A stretch of 64,000 nt of DNA from Reticulascus tulasneorum (lineage: Eukaryota > Ascomycota > Sordariomycetes > Glomerellales > Reticulascaceae): positions 1,612,001 through 1,676,000 of the forward strand of contig LSAX01000005.1 in NCBI GenBank assembly GCA_001557505.1. The letters run 5' to 3'. A model generated the notes under the pieces. That model was given only the letters and a program-made list of their open reading frames with translations. It ran no database searches and was not told the DNA's origin. The translations under genes were made by a program, and so were the position numbers. Positions 42,560-52,668 of the stretch are shown one piece after another. Each line of letters opens with the position of its first letter. Position 1 is the first letter of the stretch.

Positions 42560-44056
42560 ATGGCTCCAAACAGCAGTGAGCACAAGCCCATTCCCAACGG
42601 AAAAAAAATGCTTTGCAGGGGTTGGACCAGCACACTGACCAGACCTGCGTACTTACAGAGAACGCCATCGCCGAGTGCATTTCGGACGATGCTCTCATAC
42701 ACCTCAAGTCCTACAAGTATTCCAGCGTTGATAAATCGCCAATATCCTACTACATTCTCCGACCATACGTGCGTTTCTCTTGCCCTGTGTTTCCTAGGAA
42801 GAAATACTGCCTGTCCATGCTAACAATATCCGCTGCAGTGGAATGCGTCCGTCGAATTCCTTCCGCTATGGCTGGCCCCGAACATGGTCACCCTAATCGG
42901 GTTCTTCTTCATCCTCACCAATATTGCGCTACTTTGCCTATTCATGCCAGACTTGGTGGGGCCGGTACGCCGCGAGACCCTGCGCACCACCCAGCGCGCA
43001 CAGCTGGAAGAGGAGCCGCTCGCTAACGAAGATGCTTAGGGACCGTCATGGCTATACTACAGCTTCGCTTTCGGGCTGTTTATGTACCAGACAATGGATA
43101 ATCTCGACGGCAAACAGGCACGGAGGACGGGGACATCAAGCGGACTGGGTGAGCTGTTCGACCACGGCATCGACTCGTTGAACTGCACGTTGGCAAGCCT
43201 GCTCGAAACGGCGGCGATGGGACTCGGAACGTCCAAGTCGGGCGTCTTCACGGCCCTGTGCCCTTGCCTGCCCATGTTCTTCTCTACTTGGGAGACGTAC
43301 CACACGCATACGTTGTACCTTGGCACCATCAACGGCCCGACGGAGGGGATTCTCATTGCCTGCAGCATCATGATCGTCTCGGGCATCTACGGTCCTGGCA
43401 TCTGGACCGAACGCATTGTCGACATCATAGGCGAGAAGAATTTGTTGGGTTACTCGAACCTGGTCGCCGACTACTCCATCCGCGATATATGGATCCTCAT
43501 GATCGTCTTCTCGCTCCTCACTTCCCACGTGCCATTCTGCGTCTACCACGTTGTCCAGGCTCGGAGGGCAAAGGGCCTGCCGGTAGCACCGGTGTTCCTG
43601 GAATGGACCCCCATGGCAGTATACACCTTCTCTATTGGCGCGTGGGTGTACTCGCCGTACTCGACAATCAGATCGGAGAACCACCTTGTACTGTTCTGCC
43701 TGACCATGTCCTTTGTTTTTGGTCGTATGACGACCAAGATGATTCTTGCGCACTTGACGAGGCAGCCTTTCCCTTACTGGACTGTCATGTTGTTCCCTCT
43801 GGTTGGCGGTGCAATTCTAACCAACATCCCGAGGCTTGGCTATCCCCCGATGAGCGCGGACACAGAGCTCTGGTATCTTTGCGCCTACTTCTTCTTCGCC
43901 ATGAGCGCATACTTCAGATGGGCATTTCTAGTCGTCAATAGCATTTGCAATTTCCTCGGAATCAACGCCTTGACCATCCCCAAGGAGAAGCAGCTTGCAA
44001 ATAAGCTTGCACTTCAAGTTGCAAACGGCACTGCAAATGGCAAGAAGGACAAGTAG
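42560..44056 (+). CDS. choline/ethanolamine phosphotransferase (CDP-alcohol phosphatidyltransferase)
   Basis: Last step of the Kennedy pathway: transfers phosphocholine or phosphoethanolamine from the CDP-alcohol to diacylglycerol in the ER or Golgi membrane. Exons: 42560-42575, 42659-42768, 42839-42964, 43040-44056 (introns 83, 70 and 75 nt), giving 422 residues. The full catalytic signature is present: D107-G108-x2-A111-R112-x8-G121-x3-D125-x3-D129. Several transmembrane segments follow. The internal phrase KSYKYSSVDKSPISYYILRPYWN is family-typical. The first exon (16 nt) and 83-nt intron are inferred. They join MAPNS to KNAIAECISDD in frame, but an alternative start is possible. Choline versus ethanolamine preference cannot be told from sequence. 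Confidence 0.9.
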
Positions 44057-44624
44057 ACGATCAACTTGCGAGGTCGACTTTGGCACAAAATTGGGGGACC
44101 GTGGTTTCAACACACCATGACGAGGGCTTGCGGAAGAAGGGGCCAAATTTTCCACAGAGGATCGAGCCTCACTCTTTTGGGCATCAGCGGCAAAGAAAAA
44201 GGAACTTCGCTTTGAGGACGACGGCATTTTGCATAGGATGTTGGCGTTGAGGAGACTACTATTCCCCACTTTAACGTGGGCGCATGCACTTTCGGCGCTT
44301 GAGGAGGGGGCTCCGTAAAAGTTACGGTTTGCTCGATCATATATATAGCATTATTATCAAGGGCTTTAGGTCCATAATCACGAGAGAAGCTTACGTTCGT
44401 AAACCCACTGTTTCTTGAGACTTGTTCATGCGCCACAAACAGTATGTCTAAGACGATATATCCGAGACTGGGACAGTCTTTGGCATCTGGCGACTACTGA
44501 GAATGCTAATATCATGCTCGTTATCGGCGGAGAAGGGGGAGAGCGATAGTTAAAATTGGCACGACGGCATTATATTAATTAGAGCAACAAACATGATTTT
44601 TCACCCACTGCTAGCTACACTTCC
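44057..44624. other. convergent 3' intergenic region
   Basis: 3' flanks of the phosphotransferase (+) and the dehydrogenase (-). Nothing recognisable. Confidence 0.4.
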
Positions 44625-45473
44625 CTAGAAATCAGTCGAGGCCGAAATCTTCTTCCACTCTTCCACGAGCTCCGTGGTTTCCTTGATCTTCTGTCGAACT
44701 GTGGAAAGGGCATCTGTGCCGATGAGTAGTCTCATAGGAATCTCCTTGCCCTCCGCAACGCCAGTCCTCGTCAATACGTCAACCATAACCTTCGCGCCCT
44801 TGATCGGGTCACCAGGCTGGTTGTTGTTGGCGCTATCCAAGAGCGATTTCCAGTGCCCCGCTGAGGTTCCCTTGTACGCCTCTACCTGTTTCTGAGTCGA
44901 GACCCGATGTCCGGCGTTGAGGAAGCCGGTGCGGAAGTAACCGGGCTCGACGATGCACACATTGATGCCGAAGGGCTGGAGCTCGTCCCACAGACTCTCC
45001 GTGAAGCCGGAGACGGCCCACTTGGTGGCGCAGTAGAAGCCGATGGCGGAGCCGCCGATCCAGCTGCCCAAGCTGCCGAAGTTGATGATGGCACCGTACC
45101 CCTGGGCGCGGAGGTGGGGGATGGCAGCGCGGCAGACGTTGATTGTGCCGAAGACATTGGTGTTAAACACGTCGAAGACTTCTTCGCGCGATGCCTCCTC
45201 CACGGTGCCGTCTAGGCAGTAGCCCGCGGCGTTCACCAAGTGGGTGATCTTCCCGTGGATAGCGAAGGCCTTGTCGACGGCGGCATAAATGACCGCCTCG
45301 TCGGCGGTGACGTCCAAGTCCAGGACCTGGGCGCCGGCTTCTACGAGCTTGGTGAGCTTGGTAGAGTTGCGGGCGGTGGCAATGACTCTGTGGCCGCGAG
45401 AAAGGGCCTCGAGGGCGATGGCTTGGCCGAGGCCTGAGCTGGCGGCGGTAATGAACCAGACGGGAGAGTCCAT
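44625..45473 (-). CDS. short-chain dehydrogenase/reductase (classical SDR)
   Basis: NAD(P)-dependent oxidoreductase, single exon, 282 residues. Rossmann nucleotide motif TAASSGLG (residues 9-16; classical TGxxxGxG with Ala for the first Gly), an ATARN stretch after beta-2 (Arg at 35, suggesting NADP preference), NAAG (81-84), and the catalytic set Ser134, Tyr147, Lys151 (YCATK). The substrate cannot be predicted. Its neighbours are unrelated primary-metabolism genes, so there is no sign of a biosynthetic cluster. Confidence 0.95.
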   Translation of the reverse strand: MDSPVWFITAASSGLGQAIALEALSRGHRVIATARNSTKLTKLVEAGAQVLDLDVTADEAVIYAAVDKAFAIHGKITHLVNAAGYCLDGTVEEASREEVFDVFNTNVFGTINVCRAAIPHLRAQGYGAIINFGSLGSWIGGSAIGFYCATKWAVSGFTESLWDELQPFGINVCIVEPGYFRTGFLNAGHRVSTQKQVEAYKGTSAGHWKSLLDSANNNQPGDPIKGAKVMVDVLTRTGVAEGKEIPMRLLIGTDALSTVRQKIKETTELVEEWKKISASTDF

Positions 45474-46729
45474 GGTGGTTATGCTTCTTGGGAGGGATTC
45501 AAGTTTGGTTAGGAGTGATGAGGTTTGAGGTGGTTATAATATCTCAAAGACTTTCTTGTCGATGATGAGCTTGTGTTTAGGAGGTGGTGTTTGAATTGGA
45601 TGAGTGATGAGTGATGAGCTTCAACCCCATCTCAAGGGAAGAGAACTTCATCTTTATACCTCTTGAAACTCCATGAAGCATTCATGTTAGCGATGTTGGG
45701 GGGCAGAGGCTCCCAAGCTAACGCCGTCGGCCGGGCCTAACGTCACCGAAAGGATCAAGTTTCACGACTCCAAGACTGCGCAAGGCAATTGGGACTTTTG
45801 TGCTACAAGTTAAGCTATCGCCATTCCAGCTACCCAATAATCAATCGGCCGGCCAGTAGCGTGACGTAAGGAAGGGGTGTTAAGATTAACCTGTAGGCTT
45901 TCGCAATCGCCATACGCCCATTGCGGGGATGGACTTACGGATAGGTGCGGTGCAACTGCGCAGGTCGTCCGAAAACGCCGAAGGATTCGGAGTGGATATC
46001 GGTGATAGGCTCTGGGAGGAAATCTAGGCCATAGGTTTAAGGTTTTTCCCAACCGGCCGAAGGATTGTCGGCGCATATGCATGCATTAGACTTAGACGAA
46101 GACAACGAGAGTCGAAAGATATGGAGTTTAGAATATTGCAGGTTGGTTGGGGGCCGTATTGATCATTTGTCGAGAGGTTAATCCAAGGAAGTGGTGAGGT
46201 GTGGTGAAGTTATGGGTGAGGTTCAGCTAATAGATTCAATCTACTACACGAGACACACACAGCTCCATTGTGATAGGTATGAAGTTGCTTCGATCCAATA
46301 GCAGATACAACTGAATAATCACGGGAAAAGTCTTTGATCCGAACGAACAGTCTTAGACACAAGCTGTAAGTGTGATGCGGTCTTGAGTATTCAGCATTTC
46401 GAGTGGAGCCCACCGCTCGGCGGACATAAGTTCGAACTTCTTCTAGGGCTGGGCTCCGGCGATAGCGCAGGCTGGGGCACTGGCAGCTTGCGCGGGGGCT
46501 AGCGTACCCGCCTCGCCCTGTGGCTGAATCGGATCTATCCCACTGCACGCTGTACCCCTGTCGGATCTGGTTCTTTTTTGACACCTTTCCTTCTCGAAGC
46601 GATCCTACGTCCAATCGTCAGCACGATTTTCCCGTTCCCAAACCAGGAGTCTGCTTTCATCGACGAACACTATCGCATCCGCCTACGCGAAGGCAGTATG
46701 ATCTTGCGGAAACCAAGTGCCCCGTCATA
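45474..46729. promoter_or_regulatory. 1.26-kb divergent promoter region
   Basis: Between the SDR gene (-) and the glutaminyl cyclase gene (+). A GATGAGT near-repeat sits at about 45599-45620. An open frame on the minus strand at 46210-46614 has no domain character and is not called. Confidence 0.4.
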
Positions 46730-47958
46730 ATGGGTTTCTTGACTGCGATCCGCCCTACCCATGTCCTGGGACTGGTCCTGGTTCTTGCCACTCTATTTAC
46801 TACATCGCATGCCTATACAGATCTGACAGACGATGCGCTCCGCGGCATCCCATCTGGAGGCGAAGACTTTAACATTCATTCCGGCTCCCTCCTCGCGCCC
46901 ATCCTGATCCCTCGGGTTCCCGGAACCCCAGGGTCTGCAAAGGCACAGCAGCATTTTGTCGAGTTCTTCCGAACCCAGCTCCCGACGTGGACCGTCGAAT
47001 GGCAAAACTCCACAGCCAAGACTCCCGCGACGGGAGACAAGCAGATCCCCTTCTCGAATCTCATCTTTCGGCGAGATCCGCCCTGGGCCGGCGTCGGCGA
47101 TGTTGGACGCCTGACCCTGGTTGCGCATTATGACAGTTTGTACCATCCCGAGGGCTTCATCGGGGCCATTGACAGCGCTGCGCCGTGCGCCATGCTGCTG
47201 CACGCTGCGCGGAGTATCGAGGACGCCCTGGTGAAGAAATGGGACGCCATGAAAGCTTCTGGGGAGGCGGGGAGTGGCATGGAGGAGGAGAAGGGGGTGC
47301 AGATTCTGTTCCTTGATGGTGAGGAGGCGTGGGTCAGCTGGACGGATGATGATTCGCTCTACGGATCCAGGTATGTTCGAACTTTGATGCCCTGAGCAAA
47401 ACCTTCTGTTCTTGGCAATAGCTAACTGCGTGTAGGTCGCTGGCCGAACAATGGGACTCCGAAGTCCACCCTGCCATGTCCACATTCAAATCCCCGATCA
47501 ACTCAATCAGCCTCTTCCTCCTCCTCGATCTGCTCGGCGCCTCGGAACCGCATATTCCATCATACTTCATGACAACGCACTGGGCCTACCAAAACATGGC
47601 CAAAATCGAGCGACGCATGCGGAAGCTCGAGCTCCTGGAATCGAAACCCTCGCATTATTTCCTCCCAGATATGGAGAAACTGAGCATCGGCTTTGGGAAA
47701 GGCTACGTACAGGACGACCATGTCCCGTTCATGGCCCGTGGCGTGGAGGTGCTACACATCATCCCGACGCCGTTCCCGCAACAATGGCATTCCATGAAGG
47801 ACGATGGGGAACACCTGGATATGCCAACAGTGCATGACTGGGCGAGGATAGTGACGGCGTTCACGGCTGAGTGGATGGATTTGGGTGACTACCTTCCGCA
47901 AGTAACGGCAAAGGCTATGAAGAAAAGGAACCTTGACAATACTAAGACGGAGCTATGA
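46730..47958 (+). CDS. secreted glutaminyl-peptide cyclotransferase (M28-like)
   Basis: Zinc enzyme that converts N-terminal Gln to pyroglutamate, in the secretory pathway. Exons: 46730-47370 and 47436-47958 (65-nt intron, phase 2), giving 387 residues. N-terminal signal peptide (about residues 1-28). The single-zinc site expected for the family is visible: D148 (in GAIDSAAPC), E199 and H347, with E198 as the probable catalytic acid/base in FLDGEEAW. AHYDSLYHPEGF is the usual preceding loop. The start is the ATG that gives the signal peptide; the frame upstream is open but has no ATG. Confidence 0.93.
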
Positions 47959-48383
47959 CATCTGGTCTCTGCAAGCTTTTTAAGGGCGTTAGATATGGTG
48001 GATGGCGTTTTCTGTATATATCATCTGGAGGTCATTCGCAAATTTATCAACTTTCGGCCAGTTCGTTCCTCGGGTGGAAACCAAGTCCATCCCAGACACA
48101 AACTTGATGACAATTATTGTGTCTGCTGTCCATCAGTTCCAGGCATTGGACAAGAACACCTGCGCGAGGTGCACATTGTTCTCTTTAGTTCGACTACAGG
48201 ATCTACCTTGAACCAGATGCTAGGAATCATACACAAAGTTGATTCGAGCAGCCAGCTATGTAACCATAGGTAATATGTAATCCTAGGTACGAGCATCCTG
48301 CCACGCCGGAGTAAGAAAGAGCACGCCATACCATCATTCCCAATAATAATACAGACCGGCCAGGCCGGTAAATACCCAGCACC
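47959..48383. other. convergent 3' intergenic region
   Basis: 3' flanks of the cyclase gene (+) and the small mitochondrial-type gene (-). Nothing recognisable. Confidence 0.4.
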
Positions 48384-48809
48384 CTAGGTTCCAGCATCGC
48401 GCTCTCCAGATCCTCCTGACCAGAACTTCTTATCCACCTTATCATCCGCAGCCTGCTCGCCCTTGCCATGCTTCTTTTCGAAATCCTTATTATGTTCCTC
48501 TACTTCCTTCTTCTGCTCCTCTGTCAAGCCCTCCCCCTGGCCCGGCACGCTGGCATTATTGATCTTAGGCTGCGGCGGTGCGTTCCGCGAGCTCTCAAGC
48601 GGCTTGCCGCCACCGGTCCGGCCACGCGCTCCGCCTTCGGCTAGGCTGTCTGGGACGCCGGCCGAGGGATTGTTCGGGTCTGTCTTGCTGCTCCCGTATC
48701 TGAGGGCTGCTGGGCTCCGAGCGACGTGGAAGCTACTGGGCATGCTTCGGTTCCGTAGCGCGGAGGAGAGCATGGGCGATGCCCTTGTGGGGAAGGAGAA
48801 GCGTTGCAT
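48384..48809 (-). CDS. small conserved protein, probably mitochondrial
   Basis: Single exon, 141 residues. The N-terminus (MQRFSFPTRASPMLSSALRNRS) is rich in Arg/Ser/Ala without acidic residues, a good mitochondrial presequence. The remainder is Gly/Pro/Asn-rich, with a short conserved helix EGLTEEQKKEVEEHNKDFEKKHGKG and an end around DDKVDKKFW. I recall similar uncharacterised Pezizomycotina proteins. Function unknown; no domain name assigned. Confidence 0.75.
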   Translation of the reverse strand: MQRFSFPTRASPMLSSALRNRSMPSSFHVARSPAALRYGSSKTDPNNPSAGVPDSLAEGGARGRTGGGKPLESSRNAPPQPKINNASVPGQGEGLTEEQKKEVEEHNKDFEKKHGKGEQAADDKVDKKFWSGGSGERDAGT

Positions 48810-49965
48810 GGTGGGCGAGTGAGATGTAAGTGCTGTTCACGTAGATTGTGGAGGATTGGTGACAAGAGCTTGGGTGACAATAATGAAGCAGGAGTTCAGA
48901 GCTTCAAAGACCTTATGTATGAAGTAGTTCCATCAGTTCTGGAAAGGTACGGGAACGATTGGCAGAGACCCAGGCATAGGCCAGCTCTCATTATGACATC
49001 ATGCAACTCCCCCAGGTATGTTTTCCGCCACATTTGGAGGCGTGGGAAGCTACCCCACGCCCCATCTGCGGGCAACAGCACTTCTATTTATGCCCCATTG
49101 AACACAAAAAGTGCATCTAAGACTGCTTTACTGGTTAACCTAACTTTCGAAAAGTAATTACTCACAACGTCCTACCCGCCGAGTTTTTGGTTATTCTGAG
49201 CTGGACCGTCGAGAGATCACAAAGCGAGGATTCCTGCTCATTTATGGACATGCTAGCTTCTGATAGCAGTGTAAAGCCTATGCAACTATGATCCAGATGG
49301 CTGGCAAAAGTTGATTGGAGCTTATACCTGTGGTGATCGAGTTGAATTGACATGCCCGGACATGAACCTGTTTATATGAGCTCTTCCTTCAGCAGCTAGA
49401 AGCGGCACTTTGCGGTCATTCACTTTTGGGAGCCGAGGGCACGATATATAGAGTTTGCCAGTGACTACAAAGCTCACATGGCTTTGCCAGAATGCATGTT
49501 TTGAAAAGTCTCAGTCTTGAGACCTACAGAGCACCAGTGGCTTGCTGGCTCGGAGAGATACGCTGTGATAGGATTCCATGGACCATGCCTTGGTTCGAGC
49601 TATAGAGCTGATGGTCTGCGAGCTACCACATGTTAATTAAGGTATCGTGAGGTGTTGACGGCTAGAGTTTTCAGTTACCCATCAAGAGTCAAACGATGCA
49701 CAACGGTCGGTGTCTCGTTGTCTTGAATTAGCTTCTTGCTATGTGCCTGTCACGCAGCAAGTGTAAAGAGTATGGCACAGATCTAACAGATTGAGCTTAC
49801 ACCGTGTGAAAAATCGAAATAGCACTATATACTCGCTACTTGCAAGGGGTTGTCACTTGCGCCTGAGGCTCCAATAAATTTTAGGGACACGACAGCTGTT
49901 CAGAACCACCAAAAAGAGAGCCTCGTCGAAGCTCCAGCTCACCATCACACATCAGCTCAACAACC
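48810..49965. promoter_or_regulatory. 1.16-kb divergent promoter region
   Basis: Between the small mitochondrial-type gene (-) and swp1 (+). No gene, tRNA or clear repeat seen. Confidence 0.4.
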
Positions 49966-51008
49966 ATGCGCTTCCTCCACTCCCTGACGCCCGCGCTCCT
50001 GCTGCTAGCAGCAGGCGTGAATGCAGCTTCATCATGGAGTTTTGACGACGCAAGCGTCTCCGTGGCCTCCAAGTCCAAGGACGATGTGAAGCAGAAGTGA
50101 GTTCCCCTTCTCAATCGCCCATTCTGCCTGTGCAGCACGCTGAAAATGAGCAATTGCTAACCAATTCCGAACAGGCTAAGCGAGAAATCTCCCCTAAAGA
50201 AGGCGGTGGAACTCAGCTTCAAAGATACGCTGAAGGTGAGCGTAACGACCAAGGAGAATGGCAAGGCGAAACGGCCACATCAGGCGTTCCTGATCCTGAA
50301 GGAGGCGGAATCGGGACTGGAAGCTCCATTCCCATTGACGTTGAAAGAGAGCGGAAAGGGAGTCGTCGAGATTGTGCGTACATGGCCCCTCGCTCTGGAG
50401 ATCAGACCAACTAACAGATACCATAGTCACAGAAGGACCTTCCCGTACAGCACTTGCTCACGACAAAGCCCCTCCAAGCAAGCATTGTCATCGGCTCGTT
50501 CGGCACCTCCCAAGCCCTCGACGCAGCACTTTTCGACATTGATGTAAAAGTCGATCCCAATACCGCCGCTCCACTGTACGAGAAGCCCCTTCGGTACGGC
50601 AAACAGCCTGAGATCAATCACATTTTCCGCTCCGACCCCGACACCCCGTATAAGATCTTCTCAGTGCTGGGCTCTCTTGCCATCCTCGTTACAATTCCAG
50701 GCGTGGTCATCGCCGTAAGAATTCCTCTGACTTCTTGAAAGAACGATTGCTAACTGGTGGGATCCTAGTGGGCCTACATTGGCGGAAACGTCGACGACCT
50801 CCAGAAAGCGCTGAACGCGGCGCCCATCTCGCATTCTGTGTTCTTTGGTTCGATTCTGGCCATGGAAGGTGTATTCTTCCTGTACTACAGCAGCTGGAAT
50901 CTGTTCCAGACTCTGCCTATTGCTACTGTTGTCGCGGTTGTTACGTTCTTCAGCGGCGCGAAGGCTCTGGGCGAGGTACAAAGCCGGCGTCTTGCAGGAG
51001 AGCGATAG
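49966..51008 (+). CDS. swp1: oligosaccharyltransferase delta subunit (ribophorin II/Swp1)
   Basis: Subunit of the ER oligosaccharyltransferase complex for N-glycosylation. Exons: 49966-50096, 50175-50373, 50427-50714, 50769-51008 (introns 78, 53 and 54 nt), giving 285 residues, matching the short fungal Swp1 form. It has a signal peptide (MRFLHSLTPALLLLAAGVNA), a lumenal domain with LKVSVTTKENGKAKRPHQAFL and ASIVIGSFG, then GKQPEINHIFRSDPDTP. The membrane region follows, with three segments (IFSVLGSLAILVTIPGVVIA; SVFFGSILAMEGVFFLYY; LPIATVVAVVTFFSG), and the protein ends in the short basic tail SRRLAGER. Confidence 0.95.
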
Positions 51009-51363
51009 AGGCAGGGTTACAGGCGCAATTATCATCGATTGCCTTTTGGCCTTGATGATGGAGGTATCCGCAGACGGGTTGCAGGTTGAGAGCACGAGGG
51101 TGGGGGTGCACACAGGGCAGGTAAAAGTCATCGATCCAGTGTACAATATTCGTGGCATGTGTGGAATAGAAAAGGCCAAGGCAAATAAAGGAAGTGAAAT
51201 TAAAAAAGTATCATGTGTGGGCTGGGAAAGACCAGACAAATAAAGGAAGTGAAAATTATAAAGGTATCCTGACTTTCTAATCTATAACGCCGCCTTTCTA
51301 TACCATTCTATGCCATATATCTATCAACGCCAACCGATATTACTTCGCACACCAGACATACTT
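51009..51363. other. convergent 3' intergenic region
   Basis: 3' flanks of swp1 (+) and the Q-rich gene (-). Nothing recognisable. Confidence 0.4.
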
Positions 51364-51942
51364 CTACTTTCCATAGCTCAAATCATCAGCCGACCTTCGC
51401 GCGTCCCTATCACTCCAATCCTCCGCGTCATAATCCGGCGGCGGCCCCGCGCCGATGGATCTTCTCCGCTCGACGCCCTGCTGCTGTTGCCCATACGACT
51501 GCTGCTGCGGGTATGACTGCTGCTGCTGCTGCGACTGCTGCGCGTACCCGGGCATGTCCCTGTCCTGACGCTGGCTCGCATATGCCGGTCCCAGCGGAGG
51601 ACGGCTGCCCATCTGCGATCCCATAAGCGACCGGCCACCGCCACCGATGAGTTCGCTCAGGATTCCGCCGCCGCCGCCGGAGCGCCTCTCGGCTCTACGC
51701 TGGCGTCTGCGGCCGAGTGGCCCATTGGAGACGTACTGCGGTTGTTGGTACTGTTGTTGTTGGTATTGTTGCTGGTACTGTTGGTTGTTGGAGTAGTTCG
51801 AGGGGCCGTAGTTGCTCATGTAGGACGGCTGGGCGCCATACTGGTCTCGTGCGCCGTACGGGTCCTGGTTGGACTGGTAGTTGCCGTTGTTGCCCGAGGA
51901 GCTCTGGCCGACGGATGCGACGAGGTCGCGGAGGATACCCAT
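51364..51942 (-). CDS. Gln/Tyr-rich low-complexity protein
   Basis: Single exon, 192 residues, unknown function. Order: a conserved-looking N-terminus MGILRDLVASVGQS, an Asn/Gln/Tyr-rich segment (Q runs of 2-4), a basic patch GRRRQRRAERR, a Gly run, ILSELIGGGG, a second Gln-rich stretch, and the acidic C-terminal phrase PPPDYDAEDWSDRD. The Gln/Tyr composition is prion-like and could support condensation. The CTG/TTG codon repeats are listed separately. No signal peptide or membrane segment. Confidence 0.75.
   Translation of the reverse strand: MGILRDLVASVGQSSSGNNGNYQSNQDPYGARDQYGAQPSYMSNYGPSNYSNNQQYQQQYQQQQYQQPQYVSNGPLGRRRQRRAERRSGGGGGILSELIGGGGRSLMGSQMGSRPPLGPAYASQRQDRDMPGYAQQSQQQQQSYPQQQSYGQQQQGVERRRSIGAGPPPDYDAEDWSDRDARRSADDLSYGK
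51478..51545 (-). repeat. CAG/CAA trinucleotide-rich tract encoding Gln runs
   Basis: Clusters of up to five CTG on the plus strand (CAG on the coding strand). A second tract with CAA/CAG mixes lies at 51735-51790. Both encode glutamine stretches in the 192-residue protein. Interruptions by TAC and CCG keep the runs short. Confidence 0.8.
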
Positions 51943-52668
51943 GTTAGGTTTCTGGATGCTTGGTGGGGTTGGGAGTTTGGAGGTCTTAAGCTGGTGCTAA
52001 TTGAAGCAATATGGAAGAGTTGGGTGGCTTTTGCTATTTGGGATCTTGATATATTTGGATGTGATGATGGAATGGAAAAGCAACTTGAAGAAACAGAGAG
52101 AGCCATGATTTATATCTCGCAGCATCGGCACTCTTCAACTATTGCAAACAGTCACCTAGGATGGGCTGTGCCTACGATTTCGACTACATGACCCGATTAG
52201 GAAATCGTTTCGACGTGACGATCGCATTGCTACGTATGTAGGCCACGGAGCGACGCCTGTGTGTCAGGGCCGCAACAGCCCTGAGGGGATTGTGGAGTCC
52301 CCTCCGGCAAGGCGGTGCCGCGAAGGTGATCGCACCAATGACCACCCGACAGGCCAGCCAATAGCGGGACGAGCACTCAGCCCAGCGCCGTTCGCTTTCG
52401 CCTGCCCATCCAATCATCGAGGGATTCGCATTCGGGAGACTGGCAAGCATTACGCCTCAAAAGGGGACTCGAACTCTAGAGCATGTAGATCTGAGATCAC
52501 CGGATTCGATCTCCTTTGCTAGGCTAATGTGCATGAGTGAGTGGGCTGATAATGGACAACGGCTTATCGGAAAGTGCCAACCATGGGTTGGCTATGCAGA
52601 TGCTTAGTTTCTAGAAATATACATGTACTATTGAAAAAGAGAACGTTGCTTCAATGCCTTGCCCCGAT
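51943..52668. other. intergenic region
   Basis: Promoter side of the Q-rich gene and 3' flank of the GH76 gene. A tRNA-like B-box fragment near 52463-52475 does not fold into a tRNA. No gene seen. Confidence 0.4.

Noticed and set aside
46210..46614. 134-codon minus-strand open frame in the promoter of the glutaminyl cyclase gene
   Set aside because: Basic, Cys/Tyr-mixed composition without domain character; overlaps the expected 5' leader of the cyclase gene.
52440..52530. tRNA-like B-box (minus strand, GTTCGAGTCC-type) with an A-box-like stretch
   Set aside because: The T-arm and acceptor stems do not pair, and only three D-stem pairs form; not a tRNA.
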